This document shows, piece by piece, positions 1 to 6,397 of a stretch of 20,782 nucleotides of DNA. The DNA is from Heteroscillospira sp050252415 (lineage in GTDB: Bacteria > Bacillota > Clostridia > Oscillospirales > Oscillospiraceae): positions 1-20,782 of the forward strand of contig JBFWKZ010000026.1 of NCBI GenBank assembly GCA_050252415.1, given 5' to 3'. The stretch's first letter is position 1. The number at the start of each line of letters is the position of its first letter. The notes under the pieces were generated by a model that ran no database searches, was not told the origin of the DNA, and saw only the letters and a program-made list of their open reading frames with translations. Both the position numbers and the translations under genes were made by a program.

Positions 1-1
1 A

Positions 2-814
2 GCCGGAGCAGACCGATTTTCAAAGCCGTTTCTTGCCGACTGTGGGAATGGCGATAATGTTAAAGTCCCGTTTAATGATATTGAGGCCATGGCAGAGGCG
101 CTTTCCCACGGGGATGTCGCCTGCGTTATCATGGAAACCATTCCCGCAACCTACGGTTTTCCAATGCCGAAGGATGGCTATCTGCCGGCCGTAAAAGAAT
201 TATGTGAAAAATACGGCTCGCTTTACATTGCGGATGAGGTTCAGACCGGTCTTATGCGGAGCGGTGAAATGTGGGCCATTACAACCTATGGCGTCAACCC
301 GGATATAATCGTGACGGCAAAGGGGCTCAGCGGCGGGATATATCCGATATCGGCCGTAATCATGAATGACAAGGCGGTAAAATGGATCTATCAGGACGGA
401 TCGGCTCACATGGCAACATTTGGCGGCAGTGAGCTCGGCTGCATCTGTGCGCTGAAGGTACTGGAAATTATCCAGCGGCCCGAAACCGTTCAGAACATCA
501 AATTTATCTCGGCGTATTTAAGATCCGGCCTTGAAAAAATCAAGGCGGATAACCCGGACTATTTTGTCGAAATCAGGCAAAACGGAACGATTATGGGCCT
601 GAAATTTGCAGGCGCCCAGAGCGGTGTCGACGTCATGCAGCACCTGTATGAGGAAGGCGTATGGGCGATTTATTCCATGCTCGACCCCAGTGTCGTCCAG
701 TTTAAGCCGGGTATTCTTTGTTCGCGGGAATACTGCGACGAACTGCTTCAGAAAATGCGTGTCGGTATTCAAAAGGCCGCCGAGAATGCCGGAAAAGCGG
801 GGACGGCCTTATGA
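2..814 (+). CDS. Class III (PLP-dependent) aminotransferase family protein, 5' end outside the window
   Basis: The reading frame is open from the first bases, so this is the C-terminal 270 residues of a gene that begins upstream. It carries the marks of fold-type I, class III aminotransferases: the cofactor-binding Asp in IADEVQTG (codons near 230), the probable PLP-binding Lys in TAKGLSGG (near 320), and the downstream ATFGGSELGC segment. The same superfamily includes acetylornithine and GABA transaminases and also the phospho-lyases acting on phosphoethanolamine or phosphohydroxylysine. The next gene is an APH-type kinase remnant whose ATG overlaps this stop codon (ATGA), and an ethanolamine ammonia-lyase operon follows. 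An amino-alcohol or phospho-amino-alcohol substrate is therefore plausible, but this is inference. The N-terminal half is not visible, so substrate specificity cannot be judged. Confidence 0.88.
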   Translation, partial: AGADRFSKPFLADCGNGDNVKVPFNDIEAMAEALSHGDVACVIMETIPATYGFPMPKDGYLPAVKELCEKYGSLYIADEVQTGLMRSGEMWAITTYGVNPDIIVTAKGLSGGIYPISAVIMNDKAVKWIYQDGSAHMATFGGSELGCICALKVLEIIQRPETVQNIKFISAYLRSGLEKIKADNPDYFVEIRQNGTIMGLKFAGAQSGVDVMQHLYEEGVWAIYSMLDPSVVQFKPGILCSREYCDELLQKMRVGIQKAAENAGKAGTAL

Positions 815-910
815 AACTGAGCGAAAATAAGACTATATTTGACGAAGTGGCAGCCAAAGCATTATACTGTTATGGAAAAACGGAAAAAGCAAAGACCGGT
901 ACGGCCTTAT
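803..910 (+). repeat. 10-nt direct repeat ACGGCCTTAT flanking the intact N-terminal stub of the broken kinase
   Basis: ACGGCCTTAT occurs at 803-812, where it contains the kinase start codon, and again at 901-910, immediately before the codons for the catalytic HAD motif. Each copy is preceded by a similar AAAAGC-type stretch. This may be a trace of the rearrangement that removed the kinase N-lobe, or chance. Confidence 0.45.
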
Positions 911-1268
911 CCATGCCGATTTACGTCTGGCCAATCTGCTCATCGAGGGCAGCAAAATAAAGGTTATCGATTTTGATGACTGCGGGTTTAGCTGGTATCT
1001 CCATGATATGGCCTCCGCCGTCAGCTTCATTGAAGACAGACCGATAACGCCGTCGTTAATCGACGCCTGGAAGACGGGATATACAAAGGTGGACTGTCTC
1101 ACCTATGCGGATGATTTGGAAGGCGATACGTTTATCATGCAGCGGCGGCTACAGCTTCTGGCCTGGATCACCAGCCATATGGACAGTGACCCGGTCAAGG
1201 AATTGAGCGTTGGCTTTCTCGACGGGACAGTTCATCTTGCCGATAAGTATTTACTGAAGTTTAATTGA
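811..1268 (+). pseudogene. Aminoglycoside-phosphotransferase-family (APH) kinase, internally deleted and frameshifted remnant
   Basis: The start codon overlaps the aminotransferase stop (ATGA at 811-814), which implies original translational coupling. The first about 22 codons (MKLSENKTIFDEVAAKALYC) look like an APH/choline-kinase N terminus. From about 885 the homologous reading moves to another frame and reads GLIHADLRLANLL, then VIDFDDCGFSWYLHDMA. These are the catalytic loop (HxDxxxxN) and metal-binding DFDD motif of the APH family. The frame then runs on to TTYGV-free C-terminal sequence ending ADKYLLKFN. The nucleotide-binding N-lobe, roughly 180 residues in a normal 320-340 residue kinase, is missing, and 811-1268 is not a multiple of three. 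The gene cannot make a functional kinase. An independent short product from ATG 1008 would lack the catalytic loop, so it is unlikely to be active. Confidence 0.8.
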
Positions 1269-1278
1269 GAAAGGACAA

Positions 1279-1307
1279 GGGAAATCTGCCGGAAGCAGGC
1301 GTTTCCC
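1279..1307 (+). promoter_or_regulatory. Hairpin just upstream of the eutA ribosome binding site
   Basis: GGGAAA at 1279-1284 pairs with TTTCCC at 1302-1307, and CTGC at 1286-1289 pairs with GCAG at 1295-1298. No T run follows, so this is not an intrinsic terminator. It ends four bases before the AAAGGG ribosome binding site of eutA (1311-1316). It could protect the eut message from decay or influence eutA translation. It does not show the A-x-x-G hexaloop seen upstream of the amidase. Confidence 0.4.
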
Positions 1308-1323
1308 CATAAAGGGAATGGCT

Positions 1324-2763
1324 ATGAATACTGGGTCAACAGGTGAAGAAACAATTTACAGCGCTGGTATCGACATTGGGACTTCCACGACTCAGTTGAT
1401 ATTCAGTCAGATCACCGTTAAAACCATGGGCGGTTTTGGTAAAATCCCAAAAACAGAAATTATTTCCAAAGAGATATTATATCGAAGTAATATCTCTTTC
1501 ACTCCACTCGCTTCAGCGGATCAGATCGACGGAGCCGAAGTCAAGAAAATTATCGAAAGAGAATATAGACTTGCCGGGATACGGCCGGAACAGCTTGCAA
1601 CGGGGGCCGTCATTATTACCGGGGAATCCTCGCGAAAAAAGAACGCGAAAGAGGTCGCCGAGTCGCTGGCGGAAATTGCGGGGAATTTTGTCGTTGCCGT
1701 GGCCGGTCCGGATTTGGAGTCCGTGTTGGCGGGAAAGGGTGCCGGAGCTGCCGCGCTTTCAAAAGAAACCGGCAAAATCGTGGCCAATCTTGATATCGGC
1801 GGCGGAACAACAAACATCTGCTATTTTAAAGACGGCGAGGTCTATGATACGGCCTGTCTCGACATCGGCGGCAGACTGCTCCGGCTTGCCCAGGGAAAAA
1901 TAACTTACCTGGCGGAGAAACTCAAAATATTGATTGCTGCGCACAATCTCGCAATCCGCGAGGGTGACCCCATCAATCCGGATAGCCTCCACCGATTATC
2001 GGACGTCATGGCTGATATTTTGGCCGAATCCGTCGGCCTCAGGGAAAAAACGGCCATACTCGACAGGATGAAAACAAATCGTCTCATCAGCGTACCCGAC
2101 AGGCCGGACATCATAACGTTCTCCGGCGGCGTCGCCTCCTGTATGGAGAATCGGTATGCGGATTTTGAATTTGACGACCTCGGCGTATTGTTGGCGCAGG
2201 CCATTAAGAGGCAGCCTGATTTTCTGAAAATGGACACAGCACAGCCGCTTGAGACTATGCGCGCAACCGTCATCGGTGCCGGAAACTACAGCATGGACAT
2301 TTCAGGCAGTACAATCGAATATACGGCACACGACTTTCCTATGAAAAATTTGCCTGTTGCAAAAATAAAACTTGAGACGGATTTGGACATTCCGGCCATT
2401 GCCTGCGATATGGATAAGGTTTCGATGCTCTTTAAGGAAAAGGATGAAAAAAACGTTCAGCTCGCCCTTGCCTTTAAGGGCTTGCCCTGTCCGTCTTTTA
2501 AACAGATACAGGAGATTGCCGATCATATTATGAAAAAATATGACGAGCTCTTTGAGCCTGCGATAAAAGTGATTTTGATTATTGAAGCCGATATCGGCAA
2601 GGCGTTGGGACAGGCGCTAAAGCGGATCAACCCGCAAAAACGCGACATTATTTGCATTGACGGCATCTCCGTAAGCAGCGGAGATTATATCGATTTGGGG
2701 CAGCCGATAGCCGGGGGAGCCGTGATTCCGGTTATCGTAAAAACCCTAGTATTTAATGGTTAG
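1324..2763 (+). CDS. eutA: Ethanolamine ammonia-lyase reactivating factor EutA
   Basis: EutA is an ATP-dependent chaperone that releases damaged cobalamin from ethanolamine ammonia-lyase so that fresh adenosylcobalamin can bind. The protein shows the actin/Hsp70-type nucleotide-binding motifs in order: GIDIGTSTTQ (residues about 15-24), NLDIGGGTTN (about 155-165) and the adenosine-contact ITFSGGVAS (about 265). Its length of about 479 residues is close to enterobacterial EutA. The ATG at 1324 is preferred over 1318 because AAAGGG at 1311-1316 is 7 bases from it and only 1 base from 1318. It is followed 8 bp later by eutB. Identity is secure from the motifs together with the eutB and eutC neighbours. 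Confidence 0.93.
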   Translation: MNTGSTGEETIYSAGIDIGTSTTQLIFSQITVKTMGGFGKIPKTEIISKEILYRSNISFTPLASADQIDGAEVKKIIEREYRLAGIRPEQLATGAVIITGESSRKKNAKEVAESLAEIAGNFVVAVAGPDLESVLAGKGAGAAALSKETGKIVANLDIGGGTTNICYFKDGEVYDTACLDIGGRLLRLAQGKITYLAEKLKILIAAHNLAIREGDPINPDSLHRLSDVMADILAESVGLREKTAILDRMKTNRLISVPDRPDIITFSGGVASCMENRYADFEFDDLGVLLAQAIKRQPDFLKMDTAQPLETMRATVIGAGNYSMDISGSTIEYTAHDFPMKNLPVAKIKLETDLDIPAIACDMDKVSMLFKEKDEKNVQLALAFKGLPCPSFKQIQEIADHIMKKYDELFEPAIKVILIIEADIGKALGQALKRINPQKRDIICIDGISVSSGDYIDLGQPIAGGAVIPVIVKTLVFNG

Positions 2764-2771
2764 GTGAGGAT

Positions 2772-4139
2772 ATGAATTTAAAAACAAAATTATTCGGCAA
2801 AGTGTACGCATTTAACAGCATAAAAGAGGTCTTGGCAAAGGCCAGCGAACTGAAGTCCGGCGATGTCCTTGCCGGGATTTCTGCAGAGAACACACTCGAG
2901 CGAATCGCGGCAAAAGAGATCATCAGCGAACTGACAGTAAGGGATATTCGGGAAAATCCGGTAGTTCCCTATGAAAAGGACAGTGTGACACGACTCATTC
3001 AGGATGATCTTGACGAAGAAGTCTACGCGGAAATTGCCAATAAGTCGCTGTCTGAGCTGAGAGAATGGCTTCTCAACAATGAGACAACCGGCGATATGAT
3101 GCTGCGCGCCGGCAAAGGCATGACGAGCGAAGTGATTGCCGCAGTATCGAAAATCATGGGAAATTTGGATTTGATCTATGCCGGATCAAAAATCAAGGTC
3201 TTGTCAACGTGTAATACGACGATTGGAGAACACAATGTCCTTGCCAGCAGGCTGCAGCCCAACCACCCCGTCGACGATACGGCCGGCGTGGCCGCAACCA
3301 CTTTTGAAGGACTGAGCTATGGCATCGGCGACGCGGTGATCGGTCTCAATCCCTCCATCGACACATTTGAAAGCACGCTGGCCGTCTGGAACGTCTTGGG
3401 TGGCATCCGTGACAAATATGAAATTCCCACACAAATCTGCGTTTTATCCCATGTCACGACCCAGATGGCGGTGCTGCAAAGCGGCAAGGGCAAAGCCGAC
3501 TTGTGCTTCCAGTCTTTGGCCGGCTCGCAAAAGGCCTGCGATGCCTTTGGCATAACAGTCGATATGCTTGATGAGGCAAACCGCCTGTTTCGCGATAGGG
3601 GCTCCGGCAAGGGCAAGAACGTCATGTATTTTGAGACGGGACAGGGGTCTGAGCTGTCATCCGACGCGCACTACGGCAGCGACCAGCAGACCATGGAAAG
3701 CCGGTGCTATGGTCTGGCGCGGCACTATGAGCCGTTTCTGGTCAATACGGTCGTCGGATTTATGGGACCGGAATATGTCTACGATACCAAGCAGCTCCTC
3801 CGCGCCGGTCTTGAAGATGTCTTTTGCGGCCATTTGCATGGTCTCCCGATGGGCTGTGATGTCTGTTACACCAATCATATGCCGGTCGATCAAAACGACA
3901 GCGAGACGCTTTTGATGCTGCTGGCAAACGCCGGCTGCCATTACGTGATGGGACTGCCCCAGGCCGACGACATCATGCTCATGTATCAGTCGACCGGCTT
4001 TCATGATGTGGCCGCAGTACGTGAAATTCTAAGAAAAGAGCCGATAAAGGAATTTAAAGAATGGATGGAAAAATGGGGCATCTGGGAAAACGGAAAGCTG
4101 ACGAAGGCTGCCGGAGATCCGACCATGTTCTTTAAATAA
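2772..4139 (+). CDS. eutB: Ethanolamine ammonia-lyase large (alpha) subunit EutB
   Basis: This is the catalytic TIM-barrel subunit of the adenosylcobalamin-dependent enzyme that converts ethanolamine to acetaldehyde and ammonia. At 455 residues it matches the family length. Signature blocks are present along the whole chain: TTFEGLSYGIGDAVIGLNPS, IPTQICVLSHVTTQM, MYFETGQGSELSSDAHYGSD, RHYEPFLVNTVVGFMGPEY, GLPMGCDVCYTNH, and the C-terminal TKAAGDPTMFFK. The GTGAGG ribosome binding site ends just before ATG 2772, and the gene follows eutA by 8 bp, so the two are co-transcribed. No frameshift or missing block was seen. An intact catalytic subunit implies a functional lyase, given the small subunit downstream. 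Confidence 0.97.
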   Translation: MNLKTKLFGKVYAFNSIKEVLAKASELKSGDVLAGISAENTLERIAAKEIISELTVRDIRENPVVPYEKDSVTRLIQDDLDEEVYAEIANKSLSELREWLLNNETTGDMMLRAGKGMTSEVIAAVSKIMGNLDLIYAGSKIKVLSTCNTTIGEHNVLASRLQPNHPVDDTAGVAATTFEGLSYGIGDAVIGLNPSIDTFESTLAVWNVLGGIRDKYEIPTQICVLSHVTTQMAVLQSGKGKADLCFQSLAGSQKACDAFGITVDMLDEANRLFRDRGSGKGKNVMYFETGQGSELSSDAHYGSDQQTMESRCYGLARHYEPFLVNTVVGFMGPEYVYDTKQLLRAGLEDVFCGHLHGLPMGCDVCYTNHMPVDQNDSETLLMLLANAGCHYVMGLPQADDIMLMYQSTGFHDVAAVREILRKEPIKEFKEWMEKWGIWENGKLTKAAGDPTMFFK

Positions 4140-4277
4140 GCTATCATTCGAAGTCTCTTAATCAGAGTTGTTCTCAAGGTGAATATCCCTCTCCCTTCCG
4201 GAAAATTTCAGAAGGATCAGGAACCTCGAGACATAAGCTTCGGCTCATAACAGCAATCGAAAGGAATGGTCGATAAG
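4140..4277 (+). other. 126-138 bp gap between eutB and eutC
   Basis: In most eut operons eutB and eutC are nearly contiguous; here they are separated by a spacer without a convincing ORF. It contains a small UUCG-capped stem (AGC at 4236-4238, GCT at 4243-4245) and the AAAGGA ribosome binding site of eutC at 4260-4265. No intrinsic terminator, good promoter or A-x-x-G hexaloop hairpin was recognised. Confidence 0.5.
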
Positions 4278-5033
4278 ATGAAGGATATTACGCAAAAAAG
4301 CCTATCGGAATGTATCTATACCGACAATATCGCCAATATGGCGGAGTTAATAAAAATGAAAAAAGCTACGCCCGCCAGAATTGGGATAGGACACGCCGGG
4401 GCCCGATATAAAACCGAAGCCATGCTGCGCTTCAGTGCCGATCAGGCCGCCGCGGCCGATGCCGTTTTTTCCGAGGTAGACCGCGATGTTATTGAGGATC
4501 TGGGCGTATTTGAGGTTCACACAAAGTGCAAAAATAAATATGAGATGCTGACGAGGCCGGATTGGGGCAGGGTATTTGAGAAAGAGGCCCAAGACCTGCT
4601 GTTAAAGCAGTGCGTCCATAACCCCGATGTGCAGATCTACTTTGGGGACGGCCTGTGCTCTCCCGCCATTAAAGCCAATGTTCCTGATCTGCTTCCGACG
4701 ATACAATTGGGTCTGGCCGATAAAAATATTCGCGTCGGAACACCCTTTTTTGTCCGCTATTGCCGTGTCAATACGGCGCGTACCATTGGACCGCTTTTAA
4801 ATGCCAAAGTCGTCTGCGTTTTAATCGGAGAGCGCCCCGGCCTGATCACCTCCGAGAGCATGTCCGCCTATATCGCCTACCGCCCCCGCCCCGACATGTC
4901 GGAGTCCGAATATACGGTCGTATCGAATATCAGCAGACATGGTATTCCCCCGGTTGAAGCGGCCGCGCATATCGTCGATGTGATTGCTGAGATCCTGGAA
5001 AAAGGAAAAAGCGGCGTGGCGCTTAAGATGTAA
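4278..5033 (+). CDS. eutC: Ethanolamine ammonia-lyase small (beta) subunit EutC
   Basis: EutC pairs with EutB and forms much of the adenosylcobalamin-binding site. Family blocks seen include the N-terminal substrate/cofactor stretch ARIGIGHAGARYKTEAMLRF (residues about 33-52), HTKCKNKYEMLTRPDWGR, VQIYFGDGLCSPAI, GTPFFVRYCRVNTARTIGP, VCVLIGERPGL and the YIAYRPRPDMSESEYTVVSNI block. With 251 residues it is shorter than enterobacterial EutC because it lacks their N-terminal extension. ATG 4278 is chosen over the in-frame ATG 4266 because AAAGGA at 4260-4265 directly abuts 4266, leaving no spacer; even so, the spacing of 12 is long. No other eut gene (aldehyde dehydrogenase, microcompartment shell) follows within the window. 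Confidence 0.95.
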   Translation: MKDITQKSLSECIYTDNIANMAELIKMKKATPARIGIGHAGARYKTEAMLRFSADQAAAADAVFSEVDRDVIEDLGVFEVHTKCKNKYEMLTRPDWGRVFEKEAQDLLLKQCVHNPDVQIYFGDGLCSPAIKANVPDLLPTIQLGLADKNIRVGTPFFVRYCRVNTARTIGPLLNAKVVCVLIGERPGLITSESMSAYIAYRPRPDMSESEYTVVSNISRHGIPPVEAAAHIVDVIAEILEKGKSGVALKM

Positions 5034-5257
5034 CCAAGCATAAAAGGATATTGCCCGCCCGGCGGAGACGCTCCCTTTCCAAAATTTTCCCTTTACCCGA
5101 ATTCCTGCGACCGGCAGCCTGATGATGTCGAATGTCCGTTGAATTTTACCGGCGTTTCGGGGAATTTCAACGGATATTGCCCTCTGGACATCACCGCAAT
5201 GAAGTGGCAAAATTTGCGAAAACAAAAAATTATAGGGGGTATTCCTAAAGATTTTAT
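5034..5257. other. Gene-free region between eutC and the amidase promoter
   Basis: No credible ORF is present. Three structures stand out: a 9-bp perfect inverted repeat, TCCGTTGAA at 5135-5143 and TTCAACGGA at 5166-5174; an 11-bp palindrome GCAAAATTTGC at 5207-5217, centred about 80 bp before the likely transcription start; and a repeated GGATATTGCCC (from about 5047 and 5172). None is followed by a T run, so no clear terminator for eutC is visible. The palindrome could be an operator for a DNA-binding regulator of the amidase promoter. Confidence 0.5.
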
Positions 5258-5287
5258 ATGACATTTTTTTGATCGAAGGGCTATAAT
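5258..5287 (+). promoter_or_regulatory. Sigma-70/SigA-type promoter of the amidase-transport operon
   Basis: A perfect -10 TATAAT lies at 5282-5287, with ATGACA (5 of 6 matches to TTGACA) at 5258-5263 and an 18-bp spacer. Predicted transcription starts near 5294, leaving a leader of about 165 nt before the amidase gene. Confidence 0.75.
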
Positions 5288-5321
5288 AAGGACAACTTCA
5301 AAAACAGAATATTATCAATCA

Positions 5322-5335
5322 ATGCAAAGGGGCAT
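5322..5335 (+). promoter_or_regulatory. ANTAR-type hexaloop hairpin 1 in the leader RNA
   Basis: ATGC (5322-5325) and GCAT (5332-5335) form a 4-bp stem closing a six-base loop AAAGGG. The loop has A at position 1 and G at position 4, the two conserved loop bases of hexaloop hairpins bound by ANTAR antiterminators. The 3' half of the hairpin (GGGGC) is also the 5' arm of terminator 1, so the two folds exclude each other. The motif is repeated with 12 of 14 identical bases at 5388-5401. Confidence 0.6.
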
Positions 5336-5357
5336 ACCAAACGGTAGCCCCTTTTTT
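5326..5357 (+). terminator. Leader terminator 1
   Basis: AAAGGGGC (5326-5333) pairs with GCCCCTTT (5347-5354), and TACC (5335-5338) pairs with GGTA (5343-5346) around loop AAAC, with A5334 bulged. A run of six T ends at 5357. This is a strong intrinsic terminator only about 60 nt into the transcript, so it must be overcome for the operon to be expressed. That points to attenuation rather than termination of an upstream gene. Confidence 0.8.
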
Positions 5358-5370
5358 GTTATTGGTATGC
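5332..5370 (+). promoter_or_regulatory. Alternative 9-bp leader pairing that excludes hairpin 1 and terminator 1
   Basis: GCATACCAA at 5332-5340 is perfectly complementary to TTGGTATGC at 5362-5370. Forming this helix uses the 3' arm of hexaloop 1 and the inner 5' arm of terminator 1, so it is a candidate antiterminator. Whether it competes with the stronger terminator stem needs a folding calculation. Confidence 0.5.
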
Positions 5371-5387
5371 AGTTTTTGAGGATATAT

Positions 5388-5401
5388 ATGCAAAGAAGCA
5401 T
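5388..5401 (+). promoter_or_regulatory. ANTAR-type hexaloop hairpin 2 in the leader RNA
   Basis: ATGC (5388-5391) and GCAT (5398-5401), extended by a U-G pair (5387 with 5402), close the six-base loop AAAGAA, again with A at position 1 and G at position 4. Its 3' arm is the 5' arm of terminator 2. This is the arrangement known for P2 hairpins of ANTAR targets, where binding of the regulator holds the hairpin and blocks the terminator. The same bases also contain an ATG preceded by GAGG at 5378-5381, so a mini-ORF is an alternative reading. Confidence 0.6.
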
Positions 5402-5428
5402 GGGATAAGCTCTCATGCTTTTTATTTT
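5396..5428 (+). terminator. Leader terminator 2, directly before the amidase gene
   Basis: AAGCATGGGA (5396-5405) pairs with TCTCATGCTT (5411-5420), including one G-U pair, around loop TAAGC. The tail TTTTTATTTT follows. It ends 17 nt before the amidase ribosome binding site, so it would block all downstream genes unless prevented by hairpin 2 or by translation through its 5' arm. Confidence 0.8.
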
Positions 5429-5459
5429 ACAATCACTAAGAAACGGAGGATATGAAAAA

Positions 5460-6371
5460 ATGAATGTAGGATCTATTTTTTCATTAAATGGAAAAATTGA
5501 AACCGAGGCCATGAGTGTCGTCATGGCACAGATCTTTCCCAAGAGTGCCTATACGATGGAAGACGTTGAGGAAAACACCAAACAAGTTCTGGCGTGGATG
5601 GACAAGGCGGCGGCCGGTTTCCCCGGATTCGACCTGTTTATGTGTCCTGAGTGCTGCTTCCAGGGGTATGCCCCCGGCCTTTGGCCCACCGTCGGCCTCA
5701 CTCTGGATGGCCCGCAGATGCAGGCCGTTCGTGCCAAGTGCAAGGAACTCGGTGTCTGGGGTGTTTTCAATCCATGGATCAAACCGGATCACGGCGAGTT
5801 CATTCAAAACACGGCCGTCATCGTGAACGCAGAGGGTGAAATCGTCCATACCTATTGCAAAGCCAACCCGTGGCTCCCCGGCGAGCCGACCTATCCCGGC
5901 TGGGATTGCAAAGTTGTCGAAGGTCCCAAGGGCTCCAGACTTGCCACCATCATCTGCGCAGACGGCGATTATCCTGAGATCTGGCGTGAGGCCGCCTATA
6001 ACGGCGCAAATGTGATCCTGCGCATCTCTCACTATATGGCACCTTATGACGATGCCTGGGAAATCACGAACAAGTCGGGCGCTTATTTCAATAATGTCTA
6101 TGTTCTGGCATGTAACTCCGCAGGAATCGATGAGTGCTACACCTATTTTGGCTACAGCATGGCACTCAATCCGGATGGTACAATTTTCGCCAAGGCACCT
6201 AAGGGAATTCCCTGGCTGCTCAAAGCCGATGTTTATCCCGGCATCATCGACAAGATGAAAGAAGGCGCCGGCTCCAACAACTACCTCTGGCAGTTCAAGC
6301 ACCGCGGCGGCTCCTGCCCTGATTTTGACGGCATGGGCTCAGGTCTTTCCATCTATAACCATATGAAATAA
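5460..6371 (+). CDS. Nitrilase-superfamily amidase, formamidase/aliphatic amidase-like
   Basis: The 303-residue protein is probably a cytoplasmic amidase that hydrolyses a short amide to ammonia and a carboxylic acid. The catalytic triad of the nitrilase fold is visible: Glu64 in MCPECCF, Lys134 in TYCKANPW and Cys166 in IICADGD. A second conserved Glu occurs at 142 in PGEPTYPG, as in the AmiE/AmiF branch. The blocks WREAAYNGANVILRIS and YFGYSMALNPDG also follow that branch, so formamide or another short amide is a reasonable guess, not shown. ATG 5460 is chosen because GGAGGA at 5445-5450 lies 9 bases upstream. Transcription must pass two leader terminators first. In Pseudomonas, the amidase operon amiE is likewise controlled by an ANTAR antiterminator (AmiR), which supports the leader interpretation. 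Confidence 0.88.
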   Translation: MNVGSIFSLNGKIETEAMSVVMAQIFPKSAYTMEDVEENTKQVLAWMDKAAAGFPGFDLFMCPECCFQGYAPGLWPTVGLTLDGPQMQAVRAKCKELGVWGVFNPWIKPDHGEFIQNTAVIVNAEGEIVHTYCKANPWLPGEPTYPGWDCKVVEGPKGSRLATIICADGDYPEIWREAAYNGANVILRISHYMAPYDDAWEITNKSGAYFNNVYVLACNSAGIDECYTYFGYSMALNPDGTIFAKAPKGIPWLLKADVYPGIIDKMKEGAGSNNYLWQFKHRGGSCPDFDGMGSGLSIYNHMK

Positions 6372-6397
6372 TTAGGACAATTGAAAGGAGAATAACG

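Noticed and set aside
1279..1307. Hairpin before eutA considered as another ANTAR target
   Set aside because: Its loop is five bases (CGGAA), lacks the A1/G4 pattern and no terminator overlaps it.
5484..6302. Long minus-strand open frame (272 codons) opposite the amidase gene
   Set aside because: It is the antisense shadow of a clearly homologous amidase; it has no ribosome binding site and no recognisable domain.
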